DNA of 10,129 nucleotides from Erythrobacter sp. (GTDB lineage: Bacteria; Pseudomonadota; Alphaproteobacteria; Sphingomonadales; Sphingomonadaceae): NCBI GenBank assembly GCA_002695185.1, contig NZOF01000048.1:1-10129 (forward strand). The letters run 5' to 3'. Every line of letters starts with the position of its first letter. Positions within the stretch are counted from its first letter, which is position 1. Positions 5,818 through 10,129 of this stretch are shown here, piece after piece. The translations under genes and the position numbers were made by a program. Under the pieces are notes generated by a model that worked only from the letters and a program-made list of their open reading frames with translations, made no database searches and was not told where the DNA came from.

Positions 5818-6287
5818 GTTGGCGGGAGCAAGTGGAGGAAGCACTAAGAGATAGGGACAAAAGGGACACTAGGGACAAAAGCCCCCCTCCGTGCCCTATC
5901 TCCGCCCCTAATGTCCCTAACGTCCCTAGTGTCCCAACTAATCCGTCCAAGCTTCTGCGCGAATGGGAGGCGGGCCTAACCTCTCTCGATCCTGAAAAGC
6001 CTCCCGATGGATTTGAGGGGCGGGAATACTGGCAGCTGTGGCTAGACGCCTGCTGGCTATTCGAGACGCATGGGCGCTATGCCGCGCTGAATGGATGGGA
6101 CACGCAGGCAGTGTTCGGTGTGTTCGTTGGGTATCCTGCTGCTGGCGGCTTGGCTCAACAACTCCGAGGGTCGCGCCAACTCGTCTTCGACGGCCCTCGC
6201 GCGGTATATCGACGGCTCGGAGTGCCGGCATCTATCAACGTTGGTATTGCCCGGGGGCTTCCCCCTCTCTGGGACATCTGCAGCTAG
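5814..6287 (+). CDS. Conserved-looking hypothetical protein with DNA repeats in its 5' end
   Basis: This 157-aa protein is coupled to the ATPase gene by ATGA and is the last gene of the operon. Residues 14-22 read RDK-RDT-RDK, and residues 30-42 give an N/S/T-V-P triplet pattern. This low-complexity linker is encoded by the 9-bp repeats described separately. From about residue 45 a compact domain follows (LLREWEAGL, YWQLWLDACWLFETHG, ALNGWDTQAVFGVF, LAQQLRGSRQLVFD). Its Trp and aromatic pattern is, as I recall, shared by proteins found after DUF3987 genes in alphaproteobacteria. That domain may be a replication accessory or initiator factor, but no catalytic motif is evident. The variable linker may tolerate the origin-like DNA, which would explain its odd composition. 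Confidence 0.75.
   Translation: MSWREQVEEALRDRDKRDTRDKSPPPCPISAPNVPNVPSVPTNPSKLLREWEAGLTSLDPEKPPDGFEGREYWQLWLDACWLFETHGRYAALNGWDTQAVFGVFVGYPAAGGLAQQLRGSRQLVFDGPRAVYRRLGVPASINVGIARGLPPLWDICS
5853..5938. repeat. Two-armed 9-bp repeat array, candidate iteron origin
   Basis: AGGGACA occurs at 5853, 5862 and 5871, exactly 9 bp apart. After a 34-bp gap the reverse-strand word (TGTCCCT or a close variant) occurs at 5912, 5921 and 5930, again 9 bp apart, with a degenerate in-phase copy at 5903. The arms include a perfect 14-bp inverted match, 5863-5876 against 5922-5935. The same DNA word encodes RDK in one arm and VPN-like triplets in the other, so selection on protein sequence alone does not explain it. 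Location immediately after primase and ATPase genes is where satellite and phage origins often lie. Origin function is inferred. Confidence 0.68.
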
Positions 6288-6342
6288 GTGAGCCGGTCGG
6301 CTAAAAAAACAGCCAGAAAACACCTTTCGTGAGCGTCCGTCC

Positions 6343-7134
6343 TCAATTCCCAAACCGGTAGGAATCGTTTCCGCAGCGGTGAAAGGTCTTGTCGGCGGCT
6401 GACTGATATACAGCTCCGTAGCAAATATTGGCTGCCGCTAGTTGCGGGGCCAAGACAGCATCCCTTTGGCGGCACGCGTCCTCAGCCTGTCCCCCTCCCT
6501 GCTGGCAGTACCGGTCTAGCTCCTGCCAGCGGGCAATGATCTCTTGCTCCGCGCGATTAAATGGCGTGGGCTGAGCGGGGGCCGGTGGGGGCTTAGGCGT
6601 GGGTGTAGGCGTTGAACTAGGCGGGAGAGGCACAGTAGGCGCAGTGTTCTGCCATCGCGGCTGAGGTTCGTAAGAGGCGACCTCCAGCTTGCCCGCAAGA
6701 GCGTCGGCAAACGCCGCGCCAATGATCGACCGTTCATCGTAACCCAACTGATCGCCGTTATCATACGTGATGACCCGGCACGGATTGCGACAACTCGACC
6801 GCCCTAGAACCGACCCGCTTGGACTGACCCGAGCAAGGATATGTCGTCCTCCTTCCTCGCCTAAATACGCGTAAGTAACGACATCTCCCGCACGCTTGCC
6901 GGATTTTTGATCCTCTTCTGACACCGCAGCGATGTATGAGTAAAACACACCATCCCGCTCGTCGTAATAGTGCGAGGGCGTAGGTGGGACATAAGGGGGC
7001 ACCGCGTAACTAGCTTCTGTAGCAATGGTTGCTGGATTTGCTGGCTCTGTTTGGGTGTACGCATACCCATTTTCGCGATCATCTCCACAACCCGCGAGGG
7101 CAAGCAGCAAGATCGACGCGTTCACGTATCGCAT
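6343..7134 (-). CDS. Putative lipoprotein, 263 aa
   Basis: This is a secreted, lipid-anchored protein of unknown function. The start is the ATG at 7134, with GGGAGG about 5 bases upstream; an upstream in-frame ATG at 7149 would place the ribosome site inside the gene. Residues 1-16 form a lipoprotein signal with lipobox LAGC, so Cys16 would be acylated. Residues 17-45 are a low-complexity tether. A globular domain follows, running about 46-150 (YYDERDGVFYSYIAAV to SIIGAAFADALAG) and including a paired-cysteine SSCRNPCRVI motif. Next is a Pro/Thr-rich linker (about 165-195) and a C-terminal cysteine-bearing helical domain (ELDRYCQQ, DACRQRD, NICYG, FHRCGN) that may be disulfide-linked. A weak promoter-like pair, TTTTAC and TATTAC 16 bp apart, lies upstream around 7153-7179. 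It converges on the primase operon and is probably cargo acting in the envelope. Confidence 0.82.
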   Translation of the reverse strand: MRYVNASILLLALAGCGDDRENGYAYTQTEPANPATIATEASYAVPPYVPPTPSHYYDERDGVFYSYIAAVSEEDQKSGKRAGDVVTYAYLGEEGGRHILARVSPSGSVLGRSSCRNPCRVITYDNGDQLGYDERSIIGAAFADALAGKLEVASYEPQPRWQNTAPTVPLPPSSTPTPTPKPPPAPAQPTPFNRAEQEIIARWQELDRYCQQGGGQAEDACRQRDAVLAPQLAAANICYGAVYQSAADKTFHRCGNDSYRFGN

Positions 7135-7179
7135 AAGAACCTCCCTCACCCCGTAATACGCGGATGCCCGACAAGTAAA

Positions 7180-7208
7180 AGCCCCGCTAGACCAAAACTA
7201 GCGGGGCT
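7180..7208 (-). terminator. Rho-independent terminator of the 7241-8074 gene
   Basis: AGCCCCGCTAG (7180-7190) and CTAGCGGGGCT (7198-7208) form a perfect 11-bp, GC-rich stem with a 7-nt loop. On the minus strand the hairpin is followed by TTTTACTTGT, while on the plus strand no T tract follows, so it terminates minus-strand transcription. It lies 32 bp after the stop at 7241 and insulates the lipoprotein gene downstream. Confidence 0.85.
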
Positions 7209-7240
7209 AAAATGTCGCGACAACAAGGCTGAAAGTCGGT

Positions 7241-8074
7241 TTAGGCCGCTAGTCGCTTGGCATCATCAACGAGGCCCTCGGTCACTTCGTGGCTACGGGT
7301 CCACTGGGACGCCTCTGCATCGTGATAGGCCTGCATTTTGTAGGCGTAGGCCTTGGCGTCCGGCGCGGGGCTCGAGAGTAATGCTAGCGCCGCATCGAAG
7401 TGCGCGTCCGCCAGCTCGTCGATCTTGGCTTCATGGGCAGCGTTCTCGGGGGTGCCCATTTCGAGGTTGCGCTCGACAGACTGATACTCGTCCAGCCGCG
7501 CTTTTGCGGTTTCATAGTTCGAGACCAGTTGCCCCCAACTCGTATCAGGGGCGGTACGGTTGCGGATAATCGCTTTCACCTGTTCGGCTCCGTTGCGGGT
7601 CTTCAGTTCCCACATCGCTAGGCGCGAAGCATCGGTGTCGGCGGAAAGAAAGTGGATCTCGTCGTCACGCTCGATCCAGCCGCCGCCCCCTGCCTCGTAG
7701 TTGGTGAGCCAGCGGACGGGGTCGAACGTCGGCGAGGGGTTCTTGTCGAGGTCGCACAGGGAGGCGAAAAACGCGGTCACCATTTCGGATGGCGGTAAGC
7801 TGTCCTCGTCGCTCCAGATGATTTCGGCGATGGCCCGAAGTTCGCTTATGCTGGAAGCTTGGAAGGAAAGCGCTCGACGCTCAGCCGCAACGAGCAGATC
7901 GATCGCCGCCTGTTCGTCATCGGCGGTTGCGACGGCTGCACGGCGGTTCCGATAGTCGTCGATTGCCAGAGCAAACTCGCCGCGCATGGCTAGAGGCAAG
8001 TTCGCCCCTTCTAAGCTGTCGAGGACGCTCCGCATTGAATTGGTTTTCGGGCGTTCTGTGGTAATTGCATTCAT
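7241..8074 (-). CDS. Hypothetical helical protein with apparent internal duplication, 277 aa
   Basis: The start is the ATG at 8074, preceded by a GTGGGGA purine stretch; the frame is open further upstream to 8182 but that part is Arg/Ser-rich and lacks a ribosome site. The protein looks mostly alpha-helical and cytosolic. Residues about 18-110 (FALAIDDYRNRRAAV, IDLLVAAERRALSFQ, ELRAIAEIIW) and about 185-277 (LVSNYETAKARLDEY, IDELADAHFDAALALL, AKAYAYKMQAY, LVDDAKRL) share one heptad-like layout. They probably arose by duplication. They flank a Trp/Gly-rich central segment (DPVRWLTNYEAGGGGWIERDDEIHFL). I recall similar single- and double-copy proteins in alphaproteobacterial prophages and islands, without known function. 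It is divergent from the Xre regulator and ends at a strong terminator. Confidence 0.78.
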   Translation of the reverse strand: MNAITTERPKTNSMRSVLDSLEGANLPLAMRGEFALAIDDYRNRRAAVATADDEQAAIDLLVAAERRALSFQASSISELRAIAEIIWSDEDSLPPSEMVTAFFASLCDLDKNPSPTFDPVRWLTNYEAGGGGWIERDDEIHFLSADTDASRLAMWELKTRNGAEQVKAIIRNRTAPDTSWGQLVSNYETAKARLDEYQSVERNLEMGTPENAAHEAKIDELADAHFDAALALLSSPAPDAKAYAYKMQAYHDAEASQWTRSHEVTEGLVDDAKRLAA

Positions 8075-8190
8075 AGTCCATCCCCACTCATTTGGGTTTG
8101 CGATCAGGCCTAGTCGGAGAGAGCCACCTCTTCGGCTAGGTCGCTTTCGGCAGGATGCCTTGGCGGGGACCTTGCTAAGCATAATCTACA

Positions 8191-8217
8191 ATTGCGTCAA
8201 TAGAGAATGTGTACTAT
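8191..8217 (+). promoter_or_regulatory. Candidate operator and -10 element before the Xre gene
   Basis: The divergent gap between 8074 and 8228 holds a small palindrome, ATTG-CGT-CAAT (8191-8201), and a -10-like TACTAT at 8212-8217. No good -35 sits 17 bp upstream of that -10. The palindrome could be an operator for the neighbouring Xre protein. Both assignments are by eye only. Confidence 0.3.
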
Positions 8218-8227
8218 GCTTCACCGC

Positions 8228-8446
8228 ATGAACGCAAAGCAGTGCAAGATGGCCCGCGATGGGTTGGGTAAGACGGGGCGGGAGTTGGCCGAACTGTCGG
8301 GCGTGCCTTACGCCACCCTCGCCCGCTTCGAGGCTGGTGCGAACATCCGTGAGGATACGCGCCAGACTATCGAGGCGACGCTGGTCGAAATGGGGGCCGA
8401 GTTTTCCTATGGCGCTGGCCGCTTCGGCGTCACCGTTCCAGAATAG
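8228..8446 (+). CDS. Xre-family helix-turn-helix regulator, 72 aa
   Basis: This small Cro/CI-like DNA-binding protein has an N-terminal QCKMARDGLG helix. A canonical HTH follows (GRELAELSGVPYATLARFEAG, roughly residues 17-37), then a helix (TRQTIEATLVEMG) and a short beta tail (AEFSYGAGRFGVTVPE). That tail is typical of the alphaproteobacterial one-domain regulators that end in a GxEF-type motif. There is no C-terminal peptidase or ligand domain. ATG 8228 is chosen because it starts the conserved domain; ATG 8207 and 8216 in the same frame add only MCTMLHR. No Shine-Dalgarno is seen, and a -10-like TACTAT ends 10 bases before the ATG, which would fit a leaderless message. It is divergent from 7241-8074 and likely autoregulates or represses that gene. 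Confidence 0.83.
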   Translation: MNAKQCKMARDGLGKTGRELAELSGVPYATLARFEAGANIREDTRQTIEATLVEMGAEFSYGAGRFGVTVPE

Positions 8447-8460
8447 TTACGGTCTTTATC

Positions 8461-8489
8461 TTGGAGGTTGTGGCGGTTTGCTGTAGCCT
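8461..8489 (+). promoter_or_regulatory. Weak candidate promoter before the small membrane protein
   Basis: TTGGAG (8461-8466) and TAGCCT (8484-8489) are 17 bp apart, and the ATG follows 7 bases after the -10-like box. If real, transcription would start at or near the start codon. Both hexamers match the consensus only partly. Confidence 0.25.
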
Positions 8490-8496
8490 TTTCCGC

Positions 8497-8742
8497 ATGA
8501 AGACAACCATGAAGTATGTCGGCCTCGTTTGGATGGCGCTTTGTGTCGCCCTATGGATTTACGTCGGTATCTTTACTCCGACGCCTGATCTTGGCGATGG
8601 CTGGCTTCAATGGACGCTGCCGCGAATGTTCGCTGACACTCGCCTTGGCCTAACGTACGTTCCTATTCTTCTCGCCATTCCCGGCGCCTATCTTTGGGAG
8701 AAGGGACGCAACCGAGGCTCACGTCATTCGGACTCTCGTTAG
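8497..8742 (+). CDS. Small two-helix membrane protein, 81 aa
   Basis: This is a predicted inner-membrane protein of unknown function. It has two hydrophobic segments, about residues 6-25 (YVGLVWMALCVALWIYVGIF) and 53-68 (LTYVPILLAIPGAYLW). A polar loop (TPTPDLGDGWLQWTLPRMF) separates them, and the tail is basic (EKGRNRGSRHSDSR), which favours a cytoplasmic C-terminus. The frame opens upstream at a TTG (8461), but ATG 8497 fits the start of the first helix better; ATG 8509 is another option. No Shine-Dalgarno is visible. It lies 50 bp after the Xre gene in the same direction and may be expressed with it or separately. A lysis, immunity or toxin role cannot be assigned. Confidence 0.65.
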   Translation: MKTTMKYVGLVWMALCVALWIYVGIFTPTPDLGDGWLQWTLPRMFADTRLGLTYVPILLAIPGAYLWEKGRNRGSRHSDSR

Positions 8743-8798
8743 AGTTTCGACCTTGGCAACAGGTGCGATCAAACGCCGAAGTCAGATAGAGGTTTTTT

Positions 8799-8827
8799 GT
8801 TGCAACTCTGATTCTTAACTCGTTAAA
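8799..8827 (+). promoter_or_regulatory. Palindromes and candidate promoter before the 8836 gene
   Basis: The AT-rich 93-bp gap holds two palindromes: GTTGCAAC (8799-8806) and TTAAC-TC-GTTAA (8815-8826). A promoter-like pair, TTGCAA (8800-8805) and GTTAAA (8822-8827) with 16-bp spacing, overlaps both, so a regulator bound there would block it. The ATG follows 8 bases after the -10-like box. This is visual evidence only. Confidence 0.35.
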
Positions 8828-8835
8828 CCACTTTG

Positions 8836-9336
8836 ATGATGTGGGGCAAAAAGAGGATCGCGGGGTCAGTCTATGATCTTACGCATTTAGATCCATTTAA
8901 TGTCGAGGTAGAGCACCCTAGCGGAAAGATCACAACGCTGCAGGTCCAGTTCGGGCCACATACATTTACAGAGGCCTACACTCCTCTTCATACTCCTGAC
9001 CTCGCTATTTCGAACGGCGGCGAGTTAAGGGCATTCTGCCTAAAACGGTATGCGCACTCGCTTCGGCTCCCGGCTGCCGTTGAGCAAGCAGTAGGTGGGG
9101 AGGTTTGCAACAATAGCGGTAAAATGGTGATTAATTCGCGCCTGCCCGGTTTGAGCGGGCCCTACCTTATCGCGTTCAAGCTACGACAACGACAAAGTCG
9201 CAAGTTCGATGGAGTGATGACAGTCGTGACGGCGCATCACAGACCCAATTTGGCGCAGGACTTACCGGTAGCGCCATTTCATGCCGTACTCTCGGCTACC
9301 TTCGCAGGCCGCAAAATTAACTGGAAAAAGAAATAG
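8836..9336 (+). CDS. Hypothetical protein, 166 aa, base composition unlike neighbours
   Basis: This is a soluble protein of unknown function. Two consecutive ATGs (8836, 8839) follow a TTG, and no Shine-Dalgarno is visible; ATG 8836 or 8839 is likely. The N-terminal half is beta-rich (YDLTHLDPFNVEVEHPSG, TTLQVQFGPHTFTEAYTP). A central part follows with an LRAFCLKRYAHSLRLPAAVEQAVGG helix region, and the C-terminal part has repeated strands (GPYLIAFKLR, GVMTVVTAHHRP, FHAVLSATFAGRKI). The pattern FGxHxFT, RxFxxxRYxxSxxLP and VVTAHHR gives scattered conserved-looking His, Arg and Cys residues that could be catalytic. That, with its AT-richer codons, suggests a transferred cargo enzyme or toxin, but this is inference. 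It ends in a short hairpin that overlaps its stop codon. Confidence 0.7.
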   Translation: MMWGKKRIAGSVYDLTHLDPFNVEVEHPSGKITTLQVQFGPHTFTEAYTPLHTPDLAISNGGELRAFCLKRYAHSLRLPAAVEQAVGGEVCNNSGKMVINSRLPGLSGPYLIAFKLRQRQSRKFDGVMTVVTAHHRPNLAQDLPVAPFHAVLSATFAGRKINWKKK

Positions 9337-9351
9337 GCCCCGCAGGGCCTA
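9334..9351 (+). terminator. Hairpin at the end of the 8836-9336 gene
   Basis: TAGGCCC (9334-9340) and GGGCCTA (9345-9351) form a perfect 7-bp stem with loop CGCA, starting at the TAG stop codon itself. The plus strand lacks a following T tract, but on the minus strand the hairpin is followed by a pyrimidine-rich TTTCTTTTTCC. It may therefore terminate transcripts from the right, or act as a 3'-end stabiliser for the plus-strand message. Confidence 0.4.
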
Positions 9352-9366
9352 CTCCCGGACTAGCGT

Positions 9367-9410
9367 CCTAGCGAAACCTCTTGCCTTCGCATTCGCGAAA
9401 CCCCGCTAGG
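9367..9410. other. Nested hairpin in intergenic region
   Basis: CCTAGCG (9367-9373) pairs perfectly with CGCTAGG (9404-9410), and inside it TTCGC (9386-9390) pairs with GCGAA (9395-9399) around an ATTC loop. The word GCGAAACC is repeated at 9371 and 9395. It could be a structured RNA, part of a transcription end or a protein-binding site; no known RNA family is recognised. Confidence 0.35.
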
Positions 9411-9684
9411 GGCAGGCGCACTGTTTTGCATCGCCATCAGTACGGTGCCTAAATATATCCGACTTCCTTACGATTCAATGAAAAACTTACATAGCGGTAA
9501 GCAAGACAGTTACGACACGGATGTGATCGTAACTGTAAAACTCTTGGTTGTCAAGCACGGGAAGCCTCCTTTCGCATGTCCGAATTGGACGAATCGAGCG
9601 ATCGGTTCCTGCCAACGTCTGGACTCTAGAGTATGCCCAGCCCCGGTAGCGCCAGAGGTTTCTCGGGGTTGATGACGCTGGCTC
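9411..9684. other. No convincing gene
   Basis: A 75-codon plus-strand frame with a GTG start at 9445 exists, but it has no ribosome site and no recognisable domain. Its C-terminal part is compositionally odd (Cys/Pro/Ser-rich), so it is not called. The first part of this stretch is AT-richer than the rest of the window. No tRNA, repeat or further att copy is seen here. Confidence 0.4.
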
Positions 9685-9939
9685 CTACGTTTTGGAAATG
9701 TGCTCTTGTAGCAGGCCGCTAAATCCTGGCCCAATTCGCTGCGGCCTTCCACCGCATTGTTTGCACAATAGCCGCATTGCCAAGCCCTCCAAGCTGTAGC
9801 GCGGCCACCCTCTCGCCGCGATAGTCGCTAGCAAATCGTGCGGGTCCAGCATGACCACGCGCCCACACTGGCAATCGACCCTCACCCTGTAGCGGTGGCG
9901 GGCGTAGTCCGCGAGGGAATCAAGGCGCTTGCTGCTCAA
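9685..9939 (-). CDS. Small CxC/CxxC putative zinc-binding protein, 84 aa
   Basis: The protein carries CQCG (Cys23, Cys25) and CKQC (Cys59, Cys62) flanking a helical middle (LDPHDLLATIAARGWPRYSLEGLAMRL). This gives a four-cysteine zinc-ribbon-like pattern that I recall as common in small unknown proteins of sphingomonads. The R-V-x-V-D-C-x-C-G-R and L-C-x-x-C-G-x-R-P halves look symmetric around the helices. The reading frame begins at a TTG (9939) with GGAAG directly before it, and an in-frame stop lies upstream without any ATG, so TTG is the best start but spacing is poor. It is on the opposite strand to its plus-strand neighbours. DNA or RNA binding is plausible from the fold, not shown. 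Confidence 0.65.
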   Translation of the reverse strand: MSSKRLDSLADYARHRYRVRVDCQCGRVVMLDPHDLLATIAARGWPRYSLEGLAMRLLCKQCGGRPQRIGPGFSGLLQEHISKT

Positions 9940-9993
9940 GCTTCCGTGATTATCGCGGACCGGTCCGGCTGTCGAACATTACGAGAACAAAAC

Positions 9994-10022
9994 TTGACTT
10001 TCTTCCCAAACTGTGCTAGTTC
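9994..10022 (+). promoter_or_regulatory. Candidate promoter with extended -10, reading to the right edge
   Basis: TTGACT (9994-9999) and TAGTTC (10017-10022) are separated by 17 bp, and TG at 10014-10015 gives an extended -10 (TGCTAGTTC). Transcription would start around 10029 and run into the nested hairpin at 10055-10120. The -35 is near consensus; the -10 is moderate. Confidence 0.45.
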
Positions 10023-10054
10023 AAGCCCGCCATTTGAGTTTGCAAGATTGCATC

Positions 10055-10120
10055 GTCGGGAGACTGAGGCAAAGCGGGGGCAGACTATCGGAATCTAAGA
10101 CCCCCGCCACACCTCCCGAC
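10055..10120 (+). ncRNA. Strong nested hairpin, possible small RNA or structured 5' leader (cut by window edge)
   Basis: GTCGGGAG (10055-10062) pairs perfectly with CTCCCGAC (10113-10120). Within it GCGGGGG (10074-10080) pairs perfectly with CCCCCGC (10101-10107), leaving an asymmetric internal loop and a 20-nt apical loop. The right outer arm and its edge contain CACCTCC (10110-10116), which matches the 16S anti-Shine-Dalgarno core. A promoter-like sequence lies 30 bp upstream. No T tract follows before the window ends, so this is not a simple terminator. No known family (tmRNA, 6S, SRP, RNase P) is recognised. It could be an sRNA or a leader of a gene beyond the window; the strand is assigned from the promoter. 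Confidence 0.42.
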
Positions 10121-10129
10121 TTCGAGACA

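Noticed and set aside
5853..5938. CRISPR array
   Set aside because: Repeat units are only 9 bp with no unique spacers of CRISPR size and no cas genes nearby.
6291..6307. AGCCG/CGGCT hairpin followed by seven A's as a terminator
   Set aside because: The A tract follows on the plus strand, so neither strand has the needed hairpin-then-T order, and the loop would be only two bases.
7213..7222. 10-bp palindrome TGTCGCGACA
   Set aside because: It sits between a stop codon and its terminator, with no promoter nearby; probably chance in GC-rich DNA.
9445..9672. 75-aa plus-strand ORF with GTG start
   Set aside because: No ribosome site, no recognisable domain, and unusual composition at its C-terminus.
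9838..10098. 86-aa plus-strand ORF
   Set aside because: It overlaps the four-cysteine minus-strand gene, the promoter-like sequence and the nested hairpin, and its protein looks like antisense read-through.
10055..10120. Part of a tmRNA, 6S RNA, SRP RNA or RNase P RNA
   Set aside because: None of the signature sequences of these RNAs is recognised in or near the hairpin.
9337..10129. Second tRNA-Thr att copy at the right side
   Set aside because: No match to the anticodon-loop or T-arm sequence of 203-258 was found by eye, so the far end of the element is taken to lie beyond the window.

Overview
The window is GC-rich (estimated by eye at about 60 percent). Its codon use and protein families look alphaproteobacterial, most likely a sphingomonad-type genome (Sphingomonadales). 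That placement is inferred from style and family memory, not from a marker gene. The window appears to hold the integrase-proximal end of an integrated mobile island and the first part of its cargo. The far end of the island is not in view.

Layout: (1) Positions 1-202 are probably chromosomal flank, with only a weak possible CDS tail. (2) At 203-258 on the minus strand lies the 3' part of a tRNA-Thr(CGT): anticodon loop, T-arm, acceptor 3' strand and CCA, without a matching 5' acceptor strand. This is the footprint left by a tRNA-targeting tyrosine recombinase and marks the element boundary. (3) A tyrosine recombinase follows (376-1635), preceded by short direct repeats and by an inverted repeat that encloses its ribosome binding site. 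(4) Next is an unknown 206-aa gene, then three tandem 10-bp repeats. (5) A tight operon at 2459-6287 encodes an AlpA-like small HTH protein, three small unknown proteins, a CHC2/TOPRIM primase, a DUF3987-type P-loop ATPase and a 157-aa protein. Five successive junctions in it are 4-base ATGA overlaps. The start of the last gene carries a two-armed array of 9-bp GGGAC repeats that looks like a hidden iteron cluster or replication origin. (6) Two minus-strand cargo genes follow: a lipoprotein (6343-7134) and an internally duplicated helical protein (7241-8074), separated by a good intrinsic terminator. (7) A divergent Xre-type regulator (8228-8446), a small two-helix membrane protein (8497-8742) and an unknown, apparently AT-richer gene (8836-9336) come next. 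(8) The right end holds hairpins, a small CxC/CxxC putative zinc-binding protein on the minus strand (9685-9939), and a promoter-like sequence leading into a strong nested hairpin (10055-10120) that runs to the window edge.

How it may work: integrase, AlpA-like regulator, primase, DUF3987 ATPase and a putative iteron origin resemble the core of a self-replicating integrative element or phage satellite. The AlpA-like protein would control excision or integrase expression, and the primase-ATPase pair would replicate the excised circle from the repeat array. No capsid, terminase, packaging-redirecting or conjugation genes are visible, so satellite status is only a hypothesis. The most novel-looking signals are the embedded two-armed repeat array, the phased repeats before the AlpA-like gene, sequence words shared between that site and the integrase leader, and the nested hairpin at the right edge.
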